NCBI GenBank assembly: GCA_963722665.1
Contig: CAVRNW010000025.1
Location: 47,003 to 111,002 of the forward strand
From: Site-B1 sp963722665
GTDB taxonomy: Bacteria > Bacteroidota > Bacteroidia > Flavobacteriales > Flavobacteriaceae
Reading direction: 5' to 3'
Length of the DNA stretch: 64,000 bases
The notes under the pieces: generated by a model
Seen by the model: only the letters and a program-made list of their open reading frames with translations
Databases searched by the model: none
What the model was told of the DNA's origin: nothing
Shown: positions 18,735 to 27,894 of the stretch, in pieces
How the letters are laid out: each line of letters begins with the position of its first letter
How positions within the stretch are numbered: position 1 is the first letter of the stretch
Program-made: the position numbers and the translations under genes

Positions 18735-21170
18735 TTATCGTTTAATGACCTTTTTTGAAACAGTTTTTGAATCTTCAAAATTGTATTTCACAATATAAAT
18801 ACCAGTCTCTATATTTTGCGTTGATATCTTTTTCTTGAATTTAACATTTATAACTTCTTTTCCTAAAATATCGAACAACTCGATCGTGCTTGGTTGTGCA
18901 TTGTTATTAACATTGGTTAAGAGTTGATCATTCAAGAAGTATGTATGTACTTCATTTTGATCAATAACAGAATCATCTACCGCCAATTGAGCAGCATAGT
19001 TATAATGCACAACAAATCTGTTATGATCTTCAATTGGACTCGGTACATTGAATGTGTAATTCGATTGTCTCAAATCTGTTATAATATCTAATAATTTATC
19101 CTCTAAAAGAATATTAAAATTTGGATCAATGTATTCTAGCACTATGGATACGGTATAATCTCCTGCACTAACAACTTGATAACCCAGAGGTATTTCTATA
19201 TCTTGATTTTCCTGTAACTCTGATCGCCCTTGGATCTCTAGCTTGTTTGGGTCCAATAAACTATAAAATTCTATGGATGAACCTTCACTAATAAACGTGG
19301 CGTCAAACATACTCTCATAATCATCTGTTGCTCCGGGAATAAAACCAATAAGTATTGGGCTATAACCCATTGAACCTGACAATCTGAACCATGATTTACC
19401 ATCATCTTCATTATCATTACTTCTTAAGAACTGGTCATTGTTTCCAGTAACTTTATGAGAGTTTTTAAATGTTGCTGTTCCGGCTTGTAACGATTTTACA
19501 AAAACACCGGCCCCTGCTGCTATAAATTCTGTAATTCCTGGTTCTGCTGAACCTGTTCCATAATTATAGCTTTTATAATCTCCTGCATTATTATTTGCAC
19601 CAGTTATACTTTGGCTCCAATAGTATATTGTGCCTTCTAATACATCACTGTTATCTTCATATACTTTTTTCCAGTTAATTGCTGATGCATAAGGATTTCC
19701 AATTAAATTTGCTTTATCAGTAGGACTATTGTAATTAATAGGTATATCTATATTTCCGTTATTAATAGTTCCTGAAAAAGTTCTTGTCATTACACCTGAT
19801 TCACTATCAGAACGAATAAAATAACCTTTACCAACTTCCATATTTGCCGATGTAGAAACCTGAACATATGCAGATGGATTTTGTGAAGAATCATATTCAT
19901 ATATAATAACACTATTCGTAAAAATAGTATTGAATCCGGAATCTATTTCAGCAACTGGTGTTGACCAGATTGAATAAAAATCTGAACCTAGATAATCCGG
20001 TGTGTCTCTTGTTATATTAAAAGTCCCTGTGCCGGCAATTGGGTTACTCTCTCTAACTTGTAACGAACCTCCATCTTCAATGATCAAATCACCATTATTT
20101 AAAACATCATAAGCAACATCTAAAGTGCCTCCATCTGCAATAGTAATTGATCCGGGAGTAGACCCGTCTGCTTCAAGTTCAATATCACCAACGACCACGG
20201 TAGTATTAATTGTTGGGTAATAGCTACCTCCTCTTTTTACTTTGACTGGCTCCTGTTTAGCATTGTCAGGAATTATTCCATTTTTCCAGTTTGTTGCAGT
20301 TGTCCAGTTAGTGTCTGTATTTCCTTCCCATTCTTTTACTGTTAGGCCACCTTCGCTATCCCTTACATCCGGTAGACTGTTATTGTCCAGATAAGTTACT
20401 GTGTCCCCATCAAGGACTGCTAATAAATTATTGTCTTCTGATTGTAATATTAAATTTGTTTTATTATTGTCTAGTTCAGTTTGAGTTCTTACAGAGTTCC
20501 ATACTCTAAAACCCCATAAATAACCATCTAAATAATTTTCTCCACCACCATCTTCATTTATTTGTTCTCCAAAAGAATATTCAGAAAGTCCAGAAGCTGT
20601 CCAGGTTGCACCTGCTGTAGGAAAAAATAGTTTATCATCCTTAAATCCTATATTCAAATTATTATGATCTCCTCCAGCATCACCAATTTGAAAGCCCGCT
20701 TTCTCATCCTGCAAAACGCCATCCAAATACCATTTTAAGTTTGTATTGTCTAAAGCTGTTACAGGTGGAGCTGCAGCCGGGACTGCCACATTATCAAAAA
20801 CCAAGGCGACATGATACCATGTAGAAGCTGTAATAGGCTTTCTAAAATAGGTACCAGTCCATAAATTGGTATAATCATTATCTGTATTATAGGCACCAAC
20901 CACTAAGTAACCATTTTCTATATAAGCAAGAATACCTCTTTTGTCGTTACCTTCCATAAAAATGAATTGTCTGGCAACTGTAGAGTTGGAAAAAAAATAG
21001 GTTTCGTAGGTACGATTGTTTATTTGAATATGATTTATTACATCAGAATCAGGAATTTTAAAGACATCCTCTTCTACACTGTTAACATAAAAACCATTGT
21101 TTGGTGCCTGGGCCTGAACACCATTAAAAGTTAAAAAAAACAGACCGATTAGTAGGGTAAAAGTTCTCAT
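18735..21170 (-). CDS. secreted LamG-domain protein with type IX sorting domain
   Basis: An 811-residue exported protein. Residues 1-20 are a Sec signal (MRTFTLLIGLFFLTFNGVQA). Residues ~40-235 look like a concanavalin/LamG fold: TWYHVALVFDN, then a short WYLDGVLQDE loop, then WGFRVWNSVRTQTELD. A middle part (WTTATNWKNG...) resembles the beta-helix-like segment of Bacteroidota surface proteins. The C-terminal ~75 residues form a type A sorting domain, ending LFDILGKEVINV ... GIYIVKYNFEDS...KKVIKR, so the type IX system should export it. It is paralogous to the gene just upstream. The likely role is adhesion or glycan binding; the ligand is unknown. Confidence 0.88.
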   Translation of the reverse strand: MRTFTLLIGLFFLTFNGVQAQAPNNGFYVNSVEEDVFKIPDSDVINHIQINNRTYETYFFSNSTVARQFIFMEGNDKRGILAYIENGYLVVGAYNTDNDYTNLWTGTYFRKPITASTWYHVALVFDNVAVPAAAPPVTALDNTNLKWYLDGVLQDEKAGFQIGDAGGDHNNLNIGFKDDKLFFPTAGATWTASGLSEYSFGEQINEDGGGENYLDGYLWGFRVWNSVRTQTELDNNKTNLILQSEDNNLLAVLDGDTVTYLDNNSLPDVRDSEGGLTVKEWEGNTDTNWTTATNWKNGIIPDNAKQEPVKVKRGGSYYPTINTTVVVGDIELEADGSTPGSITIADGGTLDVAYDVLNNGDLIIEDGGSLQVRESNPIAGTGTFNITRDTPDYLGSDFYSIWSTPVAEIDSGFNTIFTNSVIIYEYDSSQNPSAYVQVSTSANMEVGKGYFIRSDSESGVMTRTFSGTINNGNIDIPINYNSPTDKANLIGNPYASAINWKKVYEDNSDVLEGTIYYWSQSITGANNNAGDYKSYNYGTGSAEPGITEFIAAGAGVFVKSLQAGTATFKNSHKVTGNNDQFLRSNDNEDDGKSWFRLSGSMGYSPILIGFIPGATDDYESMFDATFISEGSSIEFYSLLDPNKLEIQGRSELQENQDIEIPLGYQVVSAGDYTVSIVLEYIDPNFNILLEDKLLDIITDLRQSNYTFNVPSPIEDHNRFVVHYNYAAQLAVDDSVIDQNEVHTYFLNDQLLTNVNNNAQPSTIELFDILGKEVINVKFKKKISTQNIETGIYIVKYNFEDSKTVSKKVIKR

Positions 21171-21402
21171 AGACTTGGGATTCGGGTTGTATTTAAATTA
21201 TAAAATTCCTTAAAAAGCGCTGAAATATCTTAGTTTAGATCAACATTTTTTGAGGGAATTATACAATGAATGTAGTCAGGCTTTATAAATAAATACGTTT
21301 TAATGCAAATATTTTCGATGAAATACAAATTTTTGTAGATTATATACTACAATAAAGTCATAATAATATATAGTTTCTAAAATTTAAAGGGAGAGAAAAA
21401 TG

Positions 21403-23786
21403 CTATTTTTTAATGACTTTTTTAGAGATAATCCTAAAATCGGTCAAAGAATATTTCACAATGTAGATCCCGGTAGACAGGTTATTAGTATTAAGAGATT
21501 GTTGAAATGATGCATTGATAAGCTCCTTACCTGTTACATCATATAATTGCATTCTACTTATTTCAACATCATTTGAAGTAGTTGTAGTAATTAAATTATT
21601 ATCCTGAAAGAATGAATGAATTTGTTTTGAGTCAAGAATAAAATCATCTGTTCCTAATGTAGAACTATAGTTGTAATGCAAGATGAACCTGCCATTATTC
21701 TCAACTGGACCTGGTATGTTGAAAGTATAATCTGAAGTTCTTAGATCGGTCATTGTATTTAGTAATGTATCCTCCAAAAGGATTTCAAAATCAGTATCTA
21801 TATAATCAAGCACTCTCGAAATTGTATAATCACCTGACGTTGTCACCTGAAATCCTAGTGGCACACTAATCTGTTGATTAGCCTGCAATACAGATCGTCC
21901 TTGAATTTCATACTTGTTGGTATCAATAAAACTATAGAATTCAATAGCCGCTCCATCATTTGCAAAGACACCATCATGTGTATTTTCATAACCATCTGTT
22001 GCATCAGGGACAAAACCAATTAAAATAGGGCTATAGCCGGTTGATCCAGACAACCTAAACCAGGACTTACCGTCATCCGGATTATCAGCATTCCTAAAAA
22101 ATTGATCATTGTTACCTACAACGCGATGCGTATTTTTGAAAGTTACCGTACCTGCTTGCAATGTTTTAACAAATACTCCTAAACCTGTTGCAATATTTCC
22201 TGTTGTCCCAGGTTCACTTGAACCTGTAGCATTATAACTTATATAATCTGATGCTGAATTATTAGGTCCAACCTGACTTTGGTTCCAATAATACATGGTT
22301 CCTTCAATGACATCTGAATTATCTGCATAGAACAAAGACCAATTTAACGCAGATGGATAAGGATTACCTATTAAATTGTAATTATCTGTACTACTATTGT
22401 AATAAACTGTTCTATCAAGACACCCATTATTTACAGACCCGGTAAATGTTCTTGTAAAAACACCTGATTGACTATCGGAACGGATGAAATAGCCTTCACC
22501 AATATCCATTTTATGTGAAGATCCTACCTGCACATAATGGGAAGGATTTTCTGATGAATCAAATTCATAAACTAATATTGCATTTGTAAATATGGAACCT
22601 ATTTCAGAATGCGCGTTTATTATTGGAGTAGACCATATAGAATAATAATCTGCAGGGTAATTAGGAGAGTCCCTTTCTATTACAAAAGTACCACTTCCGG
22701 AAACCGCTTCATTATCTTGTAAAATAAATGAGCCATTATTTTCAACTTTTATCGTTCCGGAATTAGTTGCATCATAATAAACATTGAGAGTTCCTCCATC
22801 TTGAATTGTTATTTCTGAAGCCGCCGATGAAAGATCTAGTCTCCCTATCTTTACTTCTGATGAAATGACCGGATAATTTGTGGAAGAGGGTATAACTACT
22901 TGCTGTAATTTTGTTGATGGAGGGCATATTCCCTCCCTGCCAGTTACTAGTATGTTGTCCAGGAAGAGGATGAAGCCGATGCAGACCAGGTGTATGTTGT
23001 ATCGTTACCATTAGCAGAAGCTGTCACCCAATTCCCACTACTTTCTAGATATTCTACATTATCGTCATCTAAATACGCAACTAAATTAGTTCCGGAATTC
23101 AATTCAGTATTAATATTAGTATTGATCTCTGAAGATGTTCTCCCGGAATTCCAAATTCTAAATCCCCAAATATTTCCATCAAAATAATATGGTGTACTTA
23201 AGTTGCCTGTTGAGGTATTTGTACAATGCTCGCTACCTGATCCGGTTACAGAACAAGTTGACCATGTTGTACAGTTTCCATACCTCATATTCCCATTTCT
23301 CCCTAATTCAATAGCTCCTGTATGCTTTGGTATAGAAAAACCAGTTTGACTGTCCTGCAAAACACCATTTAAATACCAGAGAAAAGTGGTTGTGGATCCG
23401 GAAGTACTAATAACAAACGCCACATGGTACCAAGTATTATCTATAATGTCACCAGCTGCCGATCTAAAAAATTCAGCAGTATTTCCATTACTTCTATAAG
23501 CTCCACAATATAGTTGATCTCCACTTAAATAAATAAGAATAGCATTCGTACCTCCTCCTTCTTCAAAGATCATTTGCTTAGTGGTGGCATCATTAGTCCT
23601 AAACCAGGTTTCAATAGTTCTATTTGCTACTGCTGTATTGTTGGAATTAATATAAGTTGTATTAGGAATAACTATATAATCATTATTACCGTTGAGTTCG
23701 TAGCCCACATCACATGGTTGAGCTTGAGAGAAAAAAGTTAAGAAGTAAAAGATCTGAAATAGTCTTTTCATTAGGTCATTATTCAA
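21403..23786 (-). CDS. second LamG/type IX sorting protein (two frameshifts)
   Basis: Paralogue of the preceding LamG protein, about 790 aa. The start may be either 23786 or the later ATG at 23771 (MKRLFQIFYFLTFFSQAQ), which gives a cleaner signal peptide. The LamG part (TWYHVAFVIST, WYLNGVLQDSQTG, WGFRIWNSGRTSSE) is in the first frame, the sorting tail (LYDVTGKELINA ... GIYIVKYSL) in another. Extra bases near 22950 (WTT-TSNWQGG) and near 22925 (a C in MPP) split them; removing both gives a whole-codon gene. The pair arose by duplication, since domain order and many motifs are shared. Confidence 0.85.
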
Positions 23787-24006
23787 TTTAAGGGCGTCGC
23801 AAATTATATATATTTCAGCAATTCCAACTTATTTTGTAGTATTTTCAATATTTATCTCGTTTATATGTATCTTATTATCGATATAAAACATTTTATTGTT
23901 TGATTTAACAACATAATTAGTAAACATTTTGAAGATTATTCGTTGATTTTCAATCCATTAAAAAAAGTATACATACTCATTCAAAATAATTAGTAAAATA
24001 TTATAG

Positions 24007-24036
24007 TTGCTCAGTTACATTGAAATCATACTTTTG
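24007..24036 (+). promoter_or_regulatory. promoter of the M3 peptidase gene
   Basis: TTG at 24007-24009 and TACTTTTG at 24029-24036, 19 bases apart, match the Bacteroidota -33/-7 consensus TTG-N17-23-TAnnTTTG exactly. Transcription would start near 24043, leaving a leader of about 22 bases before ATG 24065. Confidence 0.75.
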
Positions 24037-24064
24037 TCAATTATTAGCATAACCTATTACATCA

Positions 24065-26095
24065 ATGAATATATTAACTCAAAAGTTTGAAAGGCCCTTT
24101 AATACAGTACCATTCTCAAAGATCAGAAATCGGGACTTTTTTCCTGCCATTATACAACTGATCAGTGATGCTAAAACCGAAATAGATTCCATATCAAATA
24201 ATAAAGAAATTCCATCATTTAAAAATACAATTGAAGCGTTGGATTTTTCCGGTGAACAACTGGATCGTGTAACCAGTCTGTTTTTTAATTTGAATTCGGC
24301 TGAAACCAATGATGAAATACAAGAAATAGCACAAAAAGTGTCTCCATTGCTAACGGAATTCAGTAATGACATTCGTTTAAATAAGAAACTTTTTAAAAGG
24401 ATCAAGGCTTTATATGAAATTAAAGACGATTTGAACTTAACTCCGGAACAGGATATGCTACTTGAAAAAAAATACAGGAGTTTTTCAAGAAATGGAGCTA
24501 ATTTATCAGACGATAAAAAACAACAATTAAGAAACATCGATAAAAAGTTGTCTCAGCTAAAATTAAAATTCGGCGAAAATGTTTTAGCCGAAACCAATAA
24601 ATTTGAAATGCTTGTAACTCAAGCTGATGATCTTGCAGGATTACCTGATGGGGAAAAAGAAGCTGCCAGGCAGTTGGCTGAATCCAAGAACAAAAAAGGT
24701 TGGTTATTCACTTTGGATTATCCAAGTTATATTCCCTTTATGAAGTATGCTGATAACCGTGATTTGAGACAAAAATTAAGCCTAGCCTTTGGCAGTAAAG
24801 CTTTCAAAAATGATGCATTGGACAACCAAAAGAATGTCTTGGAGATTTCAAATTTGCGACATCAAAGAGCAAGACTTTTGGGTTATAAGACCCATTCACA
24901 TTTTGTATTGGAAGAGCGAATGGCTGAAACTCCAGAAAAAGTATCTGAATTTTTAAATGAATTACTAGAAAAAGCGAATCCAGCGGCTAGAAAAGAATTT
25001 GAAGATCTTGAGAAATTTGCCAAAGAATTAGATGGAATACAAAAACTAGAAAAGTGGGATGCCGCTTATTATTCAGAAAAATTAAAACAAAAACTTTTTG
25101 ATCTTGATGATGAAAAGCTTAAGCCGTATTTTAAACTGGTAAACGTTATTGATGGTGTATTTTTGGTTGCCAACAAATTATATGGGTTAAACTTTGAAAG
25201 AATTACAACCATCGACACATACCATGAAGATGTTTTGACCTACAAAGTAGTTGATGGCAATGGTGATCTGGTTTCTATTTTTTATGCTGATTTCTTCCCT
25301 AGACCAGGAAAACGGAATGGGGCATGGATGACAAGTTTCAAACCGCAATACATAAAAGATAAGGTTAATGAGAGACCACACATTTCGATAGTTTGTAATT
25401 TTACAAAGCCTACCAAAAGTAAACCGTCATTACTCACATTTAACGAAGTGACTACTTTATTCCACGAATTTGGTCATGCCCTTCACGGCATGTTGGCAAA
25501 TACCACTTATCCGAGTCTATCTGGAACCAGTGTATATTGGGATTTTGTTGAATTACCTAGCCAAATATTAGAGAACTGGTGTTATGAAAAAGAAGCTTTA
25601 GAACTTTTTGCCAGACATTATGAAACAGAGGCAGTAATTCCTATGAAATTGATAAAAAAGATCAAAGAATCTTCGACGTTCCAAGAAGGGATACAGACCC
25701 TGAGACAACTAAGTCTTGGATTATTGGATATGAGCTGGCATGGCCAGGACCCAACAAAAATTAAGGATGTAAAAGAAAATGAGATAAAGGCCTTTGGAGA
25801 CACCCAGTTGTATCCTGATGTTCCTCAAAATTGTGTTAGTACATCGTTTTCACATATTTTTCAAGGCGGTTATTCGTCCGGATATTACAGTTATAAATGG
25901 GCAGAGGTCTTAGATGCAGATGCCTTTGAGTTATTTAAGGAAAAAGGAGTTTTTAACCCAACTGTTGCAAAAAGTTTTAAAGATAATATACTAAGTAAGG
26001 GTGGCACTGAAAACCCTATGACTCTTTACAAACGGTTTCGAGGGCAAGAACCAAATTCAGATGCTTTGCTAAGGCGTGCCGGATTAATCAAATGA
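24065..26095 (+). CDS. M3 family zinc peptidase (peptidyl-dipeptidase/oligopeptidase type)
   Basis: Zinc metallopeptidase of family M3, 676 aa. HEFGH at residues 467-471 (TLFHEFGHALHGML) supplies two zinc-binding histidines and the catalytic Glu, and the third ligand is expected in the SQILENW helix about 25 residues later. There is no signal peptide, so it is cytoplasmic. The Dcp/oligopeptidase A type trims oligopeptides, removing C-terminal dipeptides in the Dcp case. The helical N-terminal lid covers residues 1-200. It has its own good promoter, and the ECF sigma gene follows 38 bases later. Confidence 0.93.
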   Translation: MNILTQKFERPFNTVPFSKIRNRDFFPAIIQLISDAKTEIDSISNNKEIPSFKNTIEALDFSGEQLDRVTSLFFNLNSAETNDEIQEIAQKVSPLLTEFSNDIRLNKKLFKRIKALYEIKDDLNLTPEQDMLLEKKYRSFSRNGANLSDDKKQQLRNIDKKLSQLKLKFGENVLAETNKFEMLVTQADDLAGLPDGEKEAARQLAESKNKKGWLFTLDYPSYIPFMKYADNRDLRQKLSLAFGSKAFKNDALDNQKNVLEISNLRHQRARLLGYKTHSHFVLEERMAETPEKVSEFLNELLEKANPAARKEFEDLEKFAKELDGIQKLEKWDAAYYSEKLKQKLFDLDDEKLKPYFKLVNVIDGVFLVANKLYGLNFERITTIDTYHEDVLTYKVVDGNGDLVSIFYADFFPRPGKRNGAWMTSFKPQYIKDKVNERPHISIVCNFTKPTKSKPSLLTFNEVTTLFHEFGHALHGMLANTTYPSLSGTSVYWDFVELPSQILENWCYEKEALELFARHYETEAVIPMKLIKKIKESSTFQEGIQTLRQLSLGLLDMSWHGQDPTKIKDVKENEIKAFGDTQLYPDVPQNCVSTSFSHIFQGGYSSGYYSYKWAEVLDADAFELFKEKGVFNPTVAKSFKDNILSKGGTENPMTLYKRFRGQEPNSDALLRRAGLIK

Positions 26096-26133
26096 AACCG
26101 TTTTATAAATAAAAATATCTTATTTTTGATACC

Positions 26134-26703
26134 ATGAGCCATGGTAAACAGCCAAAACATTTGATTGACCCAAATAATTGGATAGATCGATATTCAGATT
26201 ACTTATTCAATTACACAATTTCACGAGTAAATGATAAAGAAATTGCGCAAGATATTGTTCAGGACACTTTTTTTGCAGGCTTGAAGTCCATGAAGAATTT
26301 TAAAGGTGAAGCCAGTGAACGGACCTGGTTAATATCTATTTTAAAACGAAAGATCATTGATCACTATCGCAAGATAAATTCTAAAAAAGGGAAGGCAGAA
26401 GTTAGAATGAGTTATAATTCAGATATCGAATCTGAAGGCGATTGGCTGGAAGAACAAGTATCAGATTCATCAGAAAATAATGCGGAAGATATCTTAATAA
26501 ATGAGGAATTAGGATTGGCAATTCTGAATTGTCTTGGTAAGTTATCAGAAAAACAGGCAGTGGTTTTTAAAATGAAAACAATTCAGGGATATGATACTGA
26601 GGTTATATGTAATGAATTAAATATTACGGCGTCTAATTTATGGGTAATAATTCATAGAGCCCGAACTGCGATGGCGAATTGTTTAAAAGAAAATTGGTTT
26701 TAA
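26134..26703 (+). CDS. ECF-type RNA polymerase sigma factor
   Basis: Sigma-70 family factor of 189 aa with regions 2 and 4 only. Region 2 (residues ~20-90) has AQDIVQDTFF and FKGEASERTWLISILKRKIIDHYRK, the core-binding and -10 recognition helices. Region 4 (~135-185) has LSEKQAVVFKMK followed by a helix-turn-helix ending in HRARTAMANCLKENW. The next gene, three bases after the stop, encodes a small Cys-rich protein and is probably its antisigma partner. Promoter targets are unknown. Confidence 0.92.
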   Translation: MSHGKQPKHLIDPNNWIDRYSDYLFNYTISRVNDKEIAQDIVQDTFFAGLKSMKNFKGEASERTWLISILKRKIIDHYRKINSKKGKAEVRMSYNSDIESEGDWLEEQVSDSSENNAEDILINEELGLAILNCLGKLSEKQAVVFKMKTIQGYDTEVICNELNITASNLWVIIHRARTAMANCLKENWF

Positions 26704-26705
26704 TT

Positions 26706-26954
26706 ATGAGTAAATTTTTCTTAAAATGTGAGGAAGCAAGTCATGTTTGTGATAAATCACAATATCACGAAGCATCGTTTTTTGAAAAAATTAAATTGAC
26801 TATTCACCTTTTATATTGTAAAGTATGCAGAATGTATTCCAAGAACAATTCAAAGTTAACAAAGTGTATTGAAGGATCAAATGTAACATGCTTGGATAAT
26901 TCAGTTAAAAAAGAAATGAAAAAGAAATTTGAAAAAAAATTACCCAAACACTAA
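26706..26954 (+). CDS. small Cys-rich putative antisigma factor
   Basis: An 82-residue protein, started at ATG 26706 because it directly follows the sigma stop; an upstream start would overlap the sigma gene. Cys pairs occur at CEEASHVC, CKVC and twice later (CIEG, CLDN), with His residues nearby (HEASF, HLLYC), a zinc-finger-like C/H pattern comparable to zf-HC2 antisigma proteins. No membrane segment is seen, so it is cytoplasmic. Position suggests that it binds the upstream ECF sigma factor. It overlaps the convergent membrane-protein gene by 15 bases. Confidence 0.7.
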   Translation: MSKFFLKCEEASHVCDKSQYHEASFFEKIKLTIHLLYCKVCRMYSKNNSKLTKCIEGSNVTCLDNSVKKEMKKKFEKKLPKH

Positions 26955-27773
26955 AATTAAAATCAACCAAAATACGGGCAATCCTTCAACCCAAAAAGCA
27001 CTGTAATTTCTTCCTCGATCTTTACTGGAAAACATAATAAACAGAAAGGCAATCAGGATAATGACAAAAAATATTATTACTTGCCTAATATCTAATTCAT
27101 CCTTAAAAAATTCCAACAGGATATTGATACTCAAAAGTAAGAAACCAAAATACTTTGTCTTTTTTATGCCTATTTTTTGAGGAATAGTGGACAGCTTCAA
27201 ACTATCATAAAGTAGATCTCTTATATCAAAAGGCAGGATCAATACTATAACAAATAAGTAACGTTGGACAGAGATTATAAAAACATCGAAGTTCAAGGGG
27301 TAATCATTGTTCACAACAGGCAAAACAACTGTTACAATAGTCCAAACAAAAGCAATAACATAGACTTTTAACCCTGAAATTGTCCTAAGGTTGTAGGTGT
27401 TGTCCAAAAATAATTCTTTCGGTAAAAAAGGGGTTGCATAAAAGAATGTAATTACAGCCATCGCAACAACGATAAGTAATGTATTCGTTTCCAATTTTAA
27501 AGCAAAAAAACACATTACCACAAAACAAAGCATTGAAAATATTTGAATGACTCTTATCCAATTTGCCAAACTCCTGTGATGAAATTTTGCCAGACCAAAA
27601 TATTTAACAAAATTATAACCGCTTATTGAGCTAAAAAACACAAAATTTAAAACTTCCAGATCATAAGAAATGTTTAATTGTTTTAGCGTTACAAAAGTGA
27701 ATGCATACGCAGCCAATGCCACATGAATACTGGCATTAATATAAAAATCAAAAATATGCTTAAATATGCGCAT
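26940..27773 (-). CDS. polytopic membrane protein, UbiA-like
   Basis: A 277-residue integral membrane protein with about eight hydrophobic helices. The overall helix spacing and the polar loop PFDIRDLLYD (residues ~185-194) recall the second aspartate-rich motif of UbiA-type prenyltransferases. The usual first motif NDxxDxxxD is not convincing, since only GYNFVKYFGL is seen near residues 52-60. It is best called UbiA-like without a substrate. It is convergent with the antisigma gene and divergent from gcvP. The fold is plausible, the activity is open. Confidence 0.5.
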   Translation of the reverse strand: MRIFKHIFDFYINASIHVALAAYAFTFVTLKQLNISYDLEVLNFVFFSSISGYNFVKYFGLAKFHHRSLANWIRVIQIFSMLCFVVMCFFALKLETNTLLIVVAMAVITFFYATPFLPKELFLDNTYNLRTISGLKVYVIAFVWTIVTVVLPVVNNDYPLNFDVFIISVQRYLFVIVLILPFDIRDLLYDSLKLSTIPQKIGIKKTKYFGFLLLSINILLEFFKDELDIRQVIIFFVIILIAFLFIMFSSKDRGRNYSAFWVEGLPVFWLILILVFG

Positions 27774-27894
27774 TAAACAAAAGTAAGGAAAGTGTTAATA
27801 AACACATTATTTGGTTAAAAACTTTGGTTTTACTTAACATAAATGATTGAAGTATTACTTATTTTTACACTCAAAACTCACAACATAAAGTTCC

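Noticed and set aside
18735..18800. Frameshift in the first LamG gene
   Set aside because: The 811-residue frame is continuous from signal peptide to sorting tail.
26679..26705. Earlier start for the antisigma gene
   Set aside because: It would overlap the sigma gene by 25 bases, whereas ATG 26706 fits the operon spacing and the Cys-rich start.
27774..27894. Possible glycine riboswitch upstream of gcvP
   Set aside because: The 121-base leader has no conserved glycine aptamer core that I can see.
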